Source: CAYSCZ01 sp964429655
GTDB lineage: Bacteria; Bacteroidota; Bacteroidia; Cytophagales; Cyclobacteriaceae
DNA: 64,000 nt
Direction of reading: 5' to 3'
Assembly: GCA_964429655.1 (NCBI GenBank)
Contig: CAYSCZ010000004.1
Span: forward strand, 33,133-97,132
This document shows positions 27,413-36,327 of the stretch, piece after piece. Every line of letters begins with the position of its first letter. The first letter of the stretch is position 1. The notes beneath the pieces were generated by a model that ran no database searches, was not told the origin of the DNA, and saw nothing but the letters and a program-made list of their open reading frames with translations. The position numbers and the translations under genes are program-made.

Positions 27413-28009
27413 TTAATTCCTATTGTTTAACTCGTCCCTGATCTGAGCGGCTCTTTCGTAATCTTCTTTGGAAAGTGCTTGATTAAGTATCTCTTTTAGT
27501 CGCTCAGCTGAGAGATCTTTAAGTTTTTCTTCAAATGGTTTGTTTGATACGGATTTGGATTGTGTTTTTTCCAATTTACTCATTTCTTCCTCATGCTCAT
27601 CGGTTAGCACTATACCCGCTTCGGAAAGTATAGGTTCGTAAGTAAATATTTCAACATTGAATCGTAACCCAATGGCGATAGCATCGGAGGGTCGTGCGTC
27701 AATTTCAAGCACATCATCACCGTTGGCGCATAGAATTTTGGCAAAAAATACACCTTCCTTTAAGTCAGAAATAATGATCTCTTTAACGTCAAAATGAAAC
27801 GAATCTGCAAATGATCTGAAGAGGTCGTGTGTCATTGGCCGGTTTGGTACTATTTTTTCAATTTCTATTGCAATCGCCTGGGCTTCAAACATTCCAATAA
27901 TTATCGGCAACCTTCTGTTTCCGTCTGTTTCACCCAATACCAATGCAAATGATCCTTGCTGGGATTGACTGGATGACAGGCCTAATATTTCTAATTTAAG
28001 TTTATCCAC
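27413..28009 (-). CDS. Bifunctional nuclease (DUF151) with UVR motif
   Basis: A predicted nuclease related to plant BFN1. Residues 1 to about 135 form the DUF151 domain (RRLPIIIGMFEAQAIAIEIE, RPMTHDLF, DARPSDAIAI). Residues about 160-198 form a UVR/UvrB-C interaction motif (ALSKEDYERAAQIRDEL). The start is GTG, overlapping the etfA stop by one base (TAGTG), so the gene is coupled to the electron-transfer flavoprotein genes. The reason for that coupling is unknown. Confidence 0.92.
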   Translation of the reverse strand: MDKLKLEILGLSSSQSQQGSFALVLGETDGNRRLPIIIGMFEAQAIAIEIEKIVPNRPMTHDLFRSFADSFHFDVKEIIISDLKEGVFFAKILCANGDDVLEIDARPSDAIAIGLRFNVEIFTYEPILSEAGIVLTDEHEEEMSKLEKTQSKSVSNKPFEEKLKDLSAERLKEILNQALSKEDYERAAQIRDELNNRN

Positions 28010-28965
28010 TAATTTAATTTCGCTTTTACAGCTTCAGTTAATTTTGGCAATATTTCAAAGGCGTCTCCTACGATACCATAATCTGCGGCTTTAAAAAAAG
28101 GCGCTTCAGCATCTTTATTGATTACAACTATCACTTTCGACGAGCTCACGCCTGCAAGATGTTGTATAGCACCCGATATTCCAACGGCTATGTAAAGATT
28201 AGGACTAACTTTTATGCCTGTTTGTCCTACATGCTCATGGTGAGGCCTCCATCCCATATCGGATACCGGTTTACTACATCCGGTAGCGGCACCAAGTACT
28301 TTAGCAAGATCTTTAACAACTCCCCAGTTCTCCGCGCTTTTTAATCCTCTTCCACCAGACACCACTATTTCCGCTTCAGGTAGCAGCACATCACCCTCCG
28401 CTTTATCTTTTGATAATGTTTTTATTTTGAAATCAGAATCATTCATTTTTGGAGAAAATACTTCTACTTCCGCCTCACCACCAATCGTTTCAGGGGATAA
28501 GGTATTCTTTTTGATGGCAATAATCTTTTTCTCTGCCAATACTTTCACATACGAGTAAGCTTTACCGGTATAAATGCTTCTTTTTACTGAAAATCCATCA
28601 GAGGTGTCTGGTAAGCTCACAACATTGGAAACAAAAGCAGCGTCAATCTTTATTGATAACCGAGCAGCAACCGGATCACCTAATGAAGATTTTGCCAGTA
28701 CTATGGTGTTTGCCGATATCTTATCGAGAATTTGCTTTAATGCAGAGGCATAAGCCTGTATGTTCTCTTCCAATAACCGCTCATCTCTACATACATAAAC
28801 TTTTTTTGCACCATATCTCCCGATATTTTTTAAATCTTCATCTGATAAATCTGAAAATATGACAGCCTGAACATCCTGATCCATTTTATATCCATAGGAA
28901 ACTGCTTCCAGTGATGAATGCTTTATTTTACCTTTATCTGCTTCTAAGAAAACAAGTACAGCCAT
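28009..28965 (-). CDS. etfA: Electron transfer flavoprotein, alpha subunit
   Basis: The FAD-binding half of ETF, which collects electrons from acyl-CoA dehydrogenases. The C-terminal FAD domain is clear: VSGGRGLKSAENW, then GCSKPVSDMGW, HVGQTGIKVSPNLYIAVGIS and GAIQHLAG. The 318 residues match the family. It lies 23 bases after etfB and shares a base with the bifunctional nuclease gene. Confidence 0.96.
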   Translation of the reverse strand: MAVLVFLEADKGKIKHSSLEAVSYGYKMDQDVQAVIFSDLSDEDLKNIGRYGAKKVYVCRDERLLEENIQAYASALKQILDKISANTIVLAKSSLGDPVAARLSIKIDAAFVSNVVSLPDTSDGFSVKRSIYTGKAYSYVKVLAEKKIIAIKKNTLSPETIGGEAEVEVFSPKMNDSDFKIKTLSKDKAEGDVLLPEAEIVVSGGRGLKSAENWGVVKDLAKVLGAATGCSKPVSDMGWRPHHEHVGQTGIKVSPNLYIAVGISGAIQHLAGVSSSKVIVVINKDAEAPFFKAADYGIVGDAFEILPKLTEAVKAKLN

Positions 28966-28988
28966 ATATATCCTAAGTTAATAATTGT

Positions 28989-29726
28989 TTAAAGTACTTT
29001 CGATTCATTTTTCAATAAATCTACTAATTCATCTACATTATCTGCATCTATCATTTTTACTTCACCTCGTGATGGAGGTAGTTGATACCTTTGGATTTCA
29101 GTATATACCTCATCAGTAAATGGGTCTAATACATTCAATGGTTTTTTCCTGGCTGACATAATACCCCGCATATTTGGTATTTTCCATTCTGCAATAGGTT
29201 CCTGACATCCGGCTATAAAAGGCAGCTCCAGCTCCATAATTTCTTTACCTCCTTCAATCTCCACCTCAATTTTAGCTTTATCCCCTTCAATATTGAGGGC
29301 CATAACCGGTGATATGGATGGGATATTAAGCATCTCCCCTACCATACCATGTACCATCCCACCATTAAAATCAATGGATTCCCTACCCATCATTATCAGG
29401 TCATAATTACCTTGTTTGATCACTTCCGCAATCTGCTTAGCCACGAAATAGGAATCTGATGGAAAGGCGTTTATCCTTATAGCTTCATCAGCACCTATAG
29501 CCAATGCCTTTCTAATGGTCGGTTCAGTATCAGCTTCTCCAACATTTAAAACGGTTATTTTGCCACCCGCTGATTCTTTTAATTCTACGGCCCGTGCCAG
29601 AGCGTAATCATCATAAGGACCAATAATAAATTGGATAGAGGTGCTATCGAATTTAGTGTTATTTTCGACAAATCTTATTTTTGAAGTAGTATCAGGTACG
29701 TGGGTTATGCAAACAAGGATATTCAT
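28989..29726 (-). CDS. etfB: Electron transfer flavoprotein, beta subunit
   Basis: The partner of EtfA, which binds AMP and docks dehydrogenases. The 245-residue protein begins MNILVCITHVPDTTSKIRF and has GPYDDYALARAVELKE, the MGRESIDFNGGMVHGMVGEM loop, and the C-terminal KKPLNV and PSRGEVKMI regions. It is the first gene of the etfB-etfA-bfn operon. Confidence 0.96.
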   Translation of the reverse strand: MNILVCITHVPDTTSKIRFVENNTKFDSTSIQFIIGPYDDYALARAVELKESAGGKITVLNVGEADTEPTIRKALAIGADEAIRINAFPSDSYFVAKQIAEVIKQGNYDLIMMGRESIDFNGGMVHGMVGEMLNIPSISPVMALNIEGDKAKIEVEIEGGKEIMELELPFIAGCQEPIAEWKIPNMRGIMSARKKPLNVLDPFTDEVYTEIQRYQLPPSRGEVKMIDADNVDELVDLLKNESKVL

Positions 29727-29800
29727 TATTCAACTATTTTCGCCTTCAAAATCAGCGTGAAAATAAGCAATACCTTAAGTAAATAAAAATAAAGTATTCC

Positions 29801-30124
29801 ATGGCAATTGATAGGATTTACGAATTAATTAAACTTGAGAAACAGGACTCTAATGATCCTTTCCCGGTATATGCTTTGGCACTTGAGTATGTCAAAACTA
29901 ACAGAACAAAAGCTGAATCCTATTTTAACAAATTATTATTAAGCTTTCCAGACTATTTACCAACATATTACTTAGCAGCAGAGTTTTTCATTGAAGAAGA
30001 GAAACCGGAGCTTGCTGAGGACATTTTTAAAAAAGGGATAACAGTAGCCAAGGCACAGAATAATCAAAAGACACTTGCCGAATTGCAAAATGCTTATCAA
30101 AATTTTTTATATGAAAATGAATAA
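29801..30124 (+). CDS. Small tetratricopeptide-repeat protein
   Basis: A 107-residue soluble protein consisting almost wholly of TPR-like helices (PVYALALEYVKTNRTKAESY, then LPTYYLAAEFFIEEEKPELA). It is probably a protein-interaction adaptor. No signal peptide. It is divergent from etfB and convergent with the GH15 gene, whose stop lies 2 bases away. Function unknown. Confidence 0.8.
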   Translation: MAIDRIYELIKLEKQDSNDPFPVYALALEYVKTNRTKAESYFNKLLLSFPDYLPTYYLAAEFFIEEEKPELAEDIFKKGITVAKAQNNQKTLAELQNAYQNFLYENE

Positions 30125-30126
30125 TC

Positions 30127-31904
30127 TTATAGAAAGCCGGGTTTATCAAGTTTAATAGATATTCGGTGGGCGGCATTTAATAATCCTACATGACTATAGG
30201 CTTGTGGGAAATTGCCCCACTGGCTACCATCTGATTCACTTACATCCTCACTAAGCAAACCTAGATGATTTGAATATTGCAAAAGGTTATCAAAATTTTC
30301 CAGTGCCTCATTTATTCTTCCTACACAAGCTAAAGCCTCTACATACCAGAAAGCACATATCAAAAATGTTACTTCAGGTTTACCGAAATCATCAGCATGT
30401 TTATATCTGTAAAACAATCCATTCTTACCTTTAAGGTCCTGCTCAAGAGCTTTCAAATGATCGTCGGCCCTTTTCGATTTCGGATCCAAATAATTCATCA
30501 TAATTAATTGAAGCGTACTAGCATCCATACGGTCTGTTCCTAACGCCTGTGCGCAGCCCTTTTTGCTTTCAAGATAGCATTGTTCGATTTTTTCTGCTGC
30601 CTTCTTTTGTAGCTTTAATGCCAACTGTTCCAGGTTTGAATTCTTAAGTACCTTAGCAATTTTCACCGCAGCACTACTACCCGCCCAGTGAAAAAGATAA
30701 GTGTAACAATGATATTGGCTCAAATTTCTGAATTCCCAAAGCCCGGCATCAGGTTCGTCCATTGTTCTTTCTATCATTTTCAATGTTTTAGTGATTAAGG
30801 CTGTAGAATCAAAGCGCTCGGTAAATATTATCCGCATATCATCATATAATGGCAATAATGATATCAAGACCTGGCCATAAACATCGTTTTGAATGTGGGT
30901 ATAAGCCTGGTTACCTATCCTGACGGGTTTATTTCCCATATAACCCTCAAGATCCAATTCTTTTTCTAATAACTTATCCTCTCCAGAGATACCGTAAAGG
31001 GGTTGGAAGCGGTCATTAGCGTATACTGTGGTATTTACAACATAATGAAAGTATTCATCCAATTCTTTGAAATGGCCAATATTATTGAAGACGTTGAGTG
31101 TGTAAAATGTATCCCTCATCCAGCAATACCTATAGTCCCAATTTCTTCCACTACCCGGGGACTCAGGAAGACTGGTGGTGGCCGAAGCTATGATAGCGCC
31201 GGTGTCTTCAAATTGGTGTAGTTTTAATACTAAAGCTGACCTGATAGACGCTCTTTGATAGAAGTTGGGTATACTTATTGATTTGGTCCAATCCCTCCAG
31301 TAATCAACAGTTCTTTTTAAAAATGACTCCACAGTATATTCCAGCGATGCTTCAAAAGGAGGCCCGTAGGTAAGCACCAAATACTTTGTTTCATTCAATA
31401 CAAAGCTGTGATTGTCCAATAAATAGGTCAAGGAGATATTTGTAGTAAGCCGTATTTGAGATTCATTACCAAGGAATCTAACATGATTGCTTCCTTTACT
31501 TCGGGATAATTCATCCTGCCCATAATTCCCAACCGGTTTACACTGGCATTTTATCAATGGTTGTCCACTTATAGGTTCAACTTTTCTAATAAGCATCAAT
31601 GGTTTGTAAACCCTTTCGTATTGAAAAAACCTTGGCGCAAAGTCAGTGACTTTATACTTACCCTCAGAATTTTCAACCTCAGTGCATAAAACATTGGTAT
31701 TCTCAATATAAATTTGATTTACAGAATTGCCTCCATCTGGCATGATGGAAAATTCACCGCCCTTTTTTTTATCCAACAAAGAACCAAATACAAAACTACT
31801 ATCAAATCTAGGCCAACACATCCATGCAACATTTGTATCCATACCGATATGTCTGTGAAAGAGCAATTACCTATCAGTCCAAAATTATATGTATGTCTAC
31901 TCAT
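30127..31904 (-). pseudogene. GH15 glucoamylase/trehalase-type glycosidase with N-terminal frameshift
   Basis: A glycoside hydrolase family 15 enzyme, which cleaves alpha-glucosidic bonds. The main frame (stop at 30127) encodes VAWMCWPRFDSSFVFGSLL, the RNWDYRYCWMRD active-site segment and the late LLSEDVSESDGSQWGNFPQA loop. The family N-terminus, MSRHTYNFGLIGNCSF, is present but in another frame starting at 31904. Joining the two needs one extra base near 31843-31848, after which the spacing is exactly that of relatives. It is therefore either a recent one-base deletion, a sequencing error, or a gene restarted at an internal TTG (31866) or ATG (31842). The rest of the frame is intact. Confidence 0.8.
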
Positions 31905-31995
31905 CAAAATTAAGGGAAATTTATTACTGGAAATTTTGCGATACCGCCCTAAGAAATAATAAAATTTCTTTTTGAGCAACTGATAATAAGAAAAG

Positions 31996-32012
31996 TTTCA
32001 TGTAACATGAAA
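31996..32012. promoter_or_regulatory. 17-bp perfect palindrome upstream of the GH15 gene
   Basis: TTTCATGT-A-ACATGAAA is a perfect odd palindrome located 92 bases upstream of the GH15 start and about 180 bases upstream of the divergent potassium-channel gene. It looks like an operator for a dimeric repressor. Which gene it controls is not known. Confidence 0.45.
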
Positions 32013-32194
32013 TTACCCATTCTTTTATACTGTTACACGTACCTGAGATCATAGCCTAATACCATAAATAGACAGGCAAAATCACCAGCGCTGATAATAA
32101 TGATAGAATCAAAAAAAATATAAATTAGAAATAATTCCATATCCGTAATAATTACAAATACTCCACTATCTAGTTTTCTTTATATTTGAATCGT

Positions 32195-33310
32195 ATGGCT
32201 GATTTCGAAGCAATTATTGAAAGATTAAAGAGACAAAAGCACCTGCTACTTATACTGCAGGTAGTTGCTGGCCTGTTCGTTTATTTTATACTTCTTACAC
32301 TACTAATCCATTTTGAAAGTGACAGTAAACAATCAGCATTGGTTGACTACACCAATGCCATATGGTACTCAGTGGTTACACTAACTACGGTAGGCTATGG
32401 AGATCTCTTTCCTGTTACGATATATGGTAGGATAATTGGATATATTTTTGTTTTTTTAAGTTTAGGAATTTACGGTTTATTAATTGGCCAATTCACCAAC
32501 ATTATGGCGACCATCAAAGAAAATAGAAAGCTTGGTTATAACGGTACTACTTTTGAGAACCATATGGTTATCATTGGATGGAACGACTTTGGAAGACTGG
32601 TAACAGATCAATTGATAGGTGTGGGCAAGCAAATAGCGATTATAACCAGTAATAAAGAAGATACTGAATTTATACACGAAAAATACAGTAGCAAGAACAT
32701 TTTTATCCTGTATACTGAATTTGATAACTATGAAATGCTCAAAAAAGCAAATATTGAAATGAGCAACATGGTATTTGTAAACCTGGATAATGACACTGAA
32801 AAGCTGGTTTATATATTAAATGTAAAGAAGATCTATAACGATCTTGATTTTGTAGTCACACTGGACAATGGAGACCTGAAAAACACTTTCCTTAGTGCGG
32901 GCGTTGCCAATACCATATCAAAGCACGAGATATCCTCTAAACTACTGGCCAGTTACATGTTTGAACCGGACGTGGCTGGGTATAGTGAATCTATGATGTC
33001 TTACGCTAAGTCTGATAGTGATTATGACGTCAAGCAATTTCTTGTTAGTCAAAATAATCCCTACATCAATAAGTCTTACCATGAAGCATTTTACGATTTA
33101 AAGAAAAGATACAATTGCGTGCTTATTGGAATAACCAAAAGAGATAAGTTTGGGAAAAAGAAGTTAATTAAAAATCCGCTGGGTGAACTCAAGGTAAGCT
33201 CAGGTGATTATTTGTTAATACTTTTAAATGGCAAGGCATTTAAAATCCTCAAAAAGATTTTTAAAGTTGATGAAGGTTACTTTAGGGAAAGAAAAATTAC
33301 TAAAGTATGA
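32195..33310 (+). CDS. Two-helix potassium channel with RCK domain
   Basis: A Kch/MthK-type ligand-gated K+ channel. After an inner helix (about residues 20-40), the pore loop carries the selectivity filter TVGYGD near residues 65-70, followed by the second helix. A cytoplasmic RCK-N domain (HMVIIGWNDFGRLV) and an RCK-C domain to about residue 360 follow. The ATG (MADFEAI) is preferred over an in-frame TTG three codons earlier. TATATTTG at 32181-32188 sits just before it, but no -33 TTG is properly spaced. Its stop overlaps the lipoprotein gene by 4 bases. Confidence 0.92.
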   Translation: MADFEAIIERLKRQKHLLLILQVVAGLFVYFILLTLLIHFESDSKQSALVDYTNAIWYSVVTLTTVGYGDLFPVTIYGRIIGYIFVFLSLGIYGLLIGQFTNIMATIKENRKLGYNGTTFENHMVIIGWNDFGRLVTDQLIGVGKQIAIITSNKEDTEFIHEKYSSKNIFILYTEFDNYEMLKKANIEMSNMVFVNLDNDTEKLVYILNVKKIYNDLDFVVTLDNGDLKNTFLSAGVANTISKHEISSKLLASYMFEPDVAGYSESMMSYAKSDSDYDVKQFLVSQNNPYINKSYHEAFYDLKKRYNCVLIGITKRDKFGKKKLIKNPLGELKVSSGDYLLILLNGKAFKILKKIFKVDEGYFRERKITKV

Positions 33311-33687
33311 TCCTAAAACCTAGATTTATTATAAGCCTTTGTATATTATTTGCAGTTCCCGGCTGTAAAAACCATGATGTAAATCCTGTTGATTCTACGG
33401 CAAGGGAACTCCATGAAGATATAGAGTTCCATTTTGACGAAATTATGGTGGATGGAGAACCGTACCTTATCTTAGAGCGGGATAGAAACAATCCGCATGA
33501 AGGGTTTGGGTTTATGGCCTGGAAGGGTAATAGTTCATCGAAAAAACAAGACAGTATCCTTGCCTACCTGAAAGCAGTATCTGAGATGCAGATTAGAATA
33601 TTATCAAATTTGGAGGGCCAACCGGAATATATCATCGAAGAAGAGCGCGATACATTAGTCTCAAGGTATCTACGCAAAAAACCCTAA
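33307..33687 (+). CDS. Putative lipoprotein
   Basis: A 126-residue protein of unknown function. It has a basic N-terminus, a hydrophobic core and a lipobox-like AVPGC with the cysteine near residue 20, so it should be lipidated. The mature part is acidic and rich in charged residues. It overlaps the K+ channel gene as ATGA, which implies translational coupling and a possible role near the membrane with the channel. No domain recognised. Confidence 0.72.
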   Translation: MILKPRFIISLCILFAVPGCKNHDVNPVDSTARELHEDIEFHFDEIMVDGEPYLILERDRNNPHEGFGFMAWKGNSSSKKQDSILAYLKAVSEMQIRILSNLEGQPEYIIEEERDTLVSRYLRKKP

Positions 33688-33691
33688 GGCT

Positions 33692-34324
33692 TTATTCCAG
33701 GCTGGTGAAGTGATCCTTATATTTTCCAATAATTGTAGATGTTTCAGCATCCAGCAGGTTCGATTTTGGTATATCCTTTGCAAATTTCACCGCATCGATT
33801 AGTGTATCTTTGTTATGGAACACCTCTTCAAGTAAGTGGCAATCATAAACTAATGACATCAAAAACAAGTAAATTTTAGTAGGTTTTTCACCGTCTACAA
33901 CAATAGCAGACAAATGATCCCTTATGGCTTGTTCATAAGCGTAATTCTGATTGTCCATCCGTTCTGAAACCGGAATCCATAATAATTTTGTAGCCTCTTT
34001 TTTAATGATTCCTCTATGAACCAATAGTTCAGATATTTCTGATTGTATGTGCGCAAACGAACTTCTTAATTGGATGATGTTTTCAATTACATCGCCATCC
34101 TTTATATTATTCAGGACAGCATCCTGTAGTCTATTTTCCGTAGATCCACTACCGGTTTTTTGAACATTTCCACCTTTAAAAGCAATAGCTTTTGATAAAT
34201 ACAAGTCTAATATTGAAGCGGCAATAAGTCCGTCATTTATAGACTTAAGAGCGGAGGCGAGTAGCCTGCCATGCTCATCATCTAGTGCAATTAAGTACAA
34301 ACCCTCTGCCAATGATAGTTTCAT
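33692..34324 (-). CDS. GPP34-family protein
   Basis: A member of the Golgi phosphoprotein 3 fold family; the eukaryotic protein binds phosphatidylinositol-4-phosphate, while bacterial roles are unclear. The 210-residue protein begins with the signature SLAEGLYLIALDDEHGRLL and has the expected all-helical composition and length. It lies downstream of the Na+/H+ antiporter gene with a 51-base gap on the same strand, so the two may be cotranscribed. Confidence 0.85.
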   Translation of the reverse strand: MKLSLAEGLYLIALDDEHGRLLASALKSINDGLIAASILDLYLSKAIAFKGGNVQKTGSGSTENRLQDAVLNNIKDGDVIENIIQLRSSFAHIQSEISELLVHRGIIKKEATKLLWIPVSERMDNQNYAYEQAIRDHLSAIVVDGEKPTKIYLFLMSLVYDCHLLEEVFHNKDTLIDAVKFAKDIPKSNLLDAETSTIIGKYKDHFTSLE

Positions 34325-34375
34325 AATAAAAGTAAATTAACGAGTTACTGATATGAGTGCAATGTATAACATCGA

Positions 34376-35620
34376 TTATTTCAGTAGTTGCTTGATGGTT
34401 AAACCCTGAACTAATATTGAAAAGACAACAATAGAATATGTTGTCGATAAAATTATCCCTCTCACCTCGGTTGGAATCCACTCAGGTAGAGAAAGCGCCA
34501 AAGCCACAGAAATACCACCCCTTAAGCCTCCCCATATCAGGATTGGAATGGTTCTAGGTTCAAACTTCCTAAAGTTTTTCATAATTAATACCGGAATAGA
34601 TACACCTACCGACCTACCTATTAACACTACTACTATTCCTAAAACGCCCATGATGCCATATTCTATGCTGTATGTCTCAGAAATAACAATCATTTCCAAA
34701 CCAATTAAAATAAACAATATAGCATTTAGTGTTTCATCCAAAAGATGCCAAAACTTGAAAACGTACTCTCCGGTAGCGGTGGCAAGCTGTTCACTCCTTC
34801 CTTCATTTCCAATAAACAGGCCCATTACTACCATAGCCAAGGGACCAGAAACATGAACTAATTCAGCTATTCTTCCTCCGACCATGACCAGCGATAAAGT
34901 CACCAACACTTCTAGCTCAACATGATCATTATCAATATAATCCAACAACCGGAAGCCCAAAAAACCAAATATGGCTCCCATCATGATACCACCAATCACC
35001 TCCTGCCCAAACAGTAAAGCAACTTCAAGTGCTTCAAAGTTTTCAACACCATTCTGGGCTATACCAAGGATAGTAAGAAAAATAACGACACCAATCCCGT
35101 CATTAAATAGAGATTCTCCGGCAATCTTAATCTCCAGGTTTTTGGCTAAACCAAATTGCTTCACAAGGGCTAAGACTGCAATAGGATCCGTAGGTGAAAT
35201 TAATGAGCCAAAGAGATAACAATATAAAATATCAACAGGCCGACCTACAAGCTGAAAAGCATAAAAAATAAGCGTTCCTACAATAAATGTAGACATCAAT
35301 GTCCCCCCAAGGGCAAGGAACATAATTGGCCATTTTTCTTCAACCAGCTTCCTTAAATTTGTTGATAAGGCACCTGCAAAAAGCAGGAAGTTAAGCATCA
35401 CCCCCAATAAAACTTCCTGGAAATCAAATTCCTCTACAAGGTGGGAGGCAATCTCCGAGATACCTGGAAAAATATATCCCATAAGCAGTATCACAACTGA
35501 CATCGCTAAAGCGATTACCATTAAGCCAATAGTAGATGGTAGCTTTAATACAGTAATGTTAATTAAGGTAAATACTGCTGCTAAAAAGATTAATAGTGTT
35601 AAAAGATCTAATATACCCAT
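34376..35620 (-). CDS. Sodium:proton antiporter (CPA1/NhaP type)
   Basis: An inner-membrane cation/proton antiporter with 12-13 predicted helices in 414 residues. The ion-binding region is seen as SPTDPIAVLALV and ESLFNDGIGVVIF (the ND motif of CPA1 proteins). A further conserved helix is GGLRGGISVALAL. No cytoplasmic regulatory tail is present. Followed by the GPP34-family gene. Ion specificity (Na+, K+ or both) cannot be read from the sequence. Confidence 0.92.
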   Translation of the reverse strand: MGILDLLTLLIFLAAVFTLINITVLKLPSTIGLMVIALAMSVVILLMGYIFPGISEIASHLVEEFDFQEVLLGVMLNFLLFAGALSTNLRKLVEEKWPIMFLALGGTLMSTFIVGTLIFYAFQLVGRPVDILYCYLFGSLISPTDPIAVLALVKQFGLAKNLEIKIAGESLFNDGIGVVIFLTILGIAQNGVENFEALEVALLFGQEVIGGIMMGAIFGFLGFRLLDYIDNDHVELEVLVTLSLVMVGGRIAELVHVSGPLAMVVMGLFIGNEGRSEQLATATGEYVFKFWHLLDETLNAILFILIGLEMIVISETYSIEYGIMGVLGIVVVLIGRSVGVSIPVLIMKNFRKFEPRTIPILIWGGLRGGISVALALSLPEWIPTEVRGIILSTTYSIVVFSILVQGLTIKQLLK

Positions 35621-35751
35621 TTTTTGAAGGTAAGTAAATGATTATCAGACGATAACCAACTATTAAAATTACACATCAGCAAATTAAGTATATTCTTTTA
35701 AGAAATAAAATAAACCTGAAAATATCGTTGCAGGAGCATGCGGTTCTTACA

Positions 35752-36327
35752 TTACGCTTTAAAATTCATCAGGCAGCTAAAAATTTTATTTACTGGTAAG
35801 CCCATCACATTATAATATGAACCGGTAATCCTTTCAATGGCAATCATGCCAAGCCAGTCTTGAATTCCATAAGATCCGGCTTTGTCATATGGTTTATAAT
35901 GCTGGATATAATAGTCTATTTCCAATGCCCGCAATCTTCTAAATTCAACATCCGTGCAGTCAGACCCTGAGATGGTATGCGTTTTGAAACTCACACAATA
36001 ACCCGTGACTACTTTATGGTGCTTCCCTGATAACTTTAGCAGCGTACGCTTTGCTTCTTCCTCGTTATTTGGTTTTTCTAAAATAGAATCACCAAGAATT
36101 ACTGCAGTATCAGCGGTAAGTATGATGTAATCGCTGAAGTATTTTGCATATTCATTATTTTTTTTTATTGCCAAATATTCAGGCACCTCATCTTTTGACA
36201 TATCTTGAGGATAGTCTTCTTCTATATCCAGGGTTCTTACAATAAAATCTATGTCAAGTGCTTTGACCAGATTTTGCCTACGGAGAGATTTTGAGGCTAC
36301 TATCAATGGGGCTTTTAAATTCATCAT
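35752..36327 (-). CDS. Maf-like nucleotide pyrophosphatase
   Basis: Maf proteins hydrolyse noncanonical nucleoside triphosphates. The 191-residue protein has the phosphate loop IVASKSLRRQNLV, the catalytic TADTAVI, the KPNNEEEAKRTLLKLSG helix and YDKAGSYGIQ. The end carries the ITGSYYNVMGLPV motif. Its start lies about 50 bases inside the end of the DUF1015 gene, an unusually long overlap, but the P-loop at residues 9-15 requires most of it. Confidence 0.93.
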   Translation of the reverse strand: MMNLKAPLIVASKSLRRQNLVKALDIDFIVRTLDIEEDYPQDMSKDEVPEYLAIKKNNEYAKYFSDYIILTADTAVILGDSILEKPNNEEEAKRTLLKLSGKHHKVVTGYCVSFKTHTISGSDCTDVEFRRLRALEIDYYIQHYKPYDKAGSYGIQDWLGMIAIERITGSYYNVMGLPVNKIFSCLMNFKA

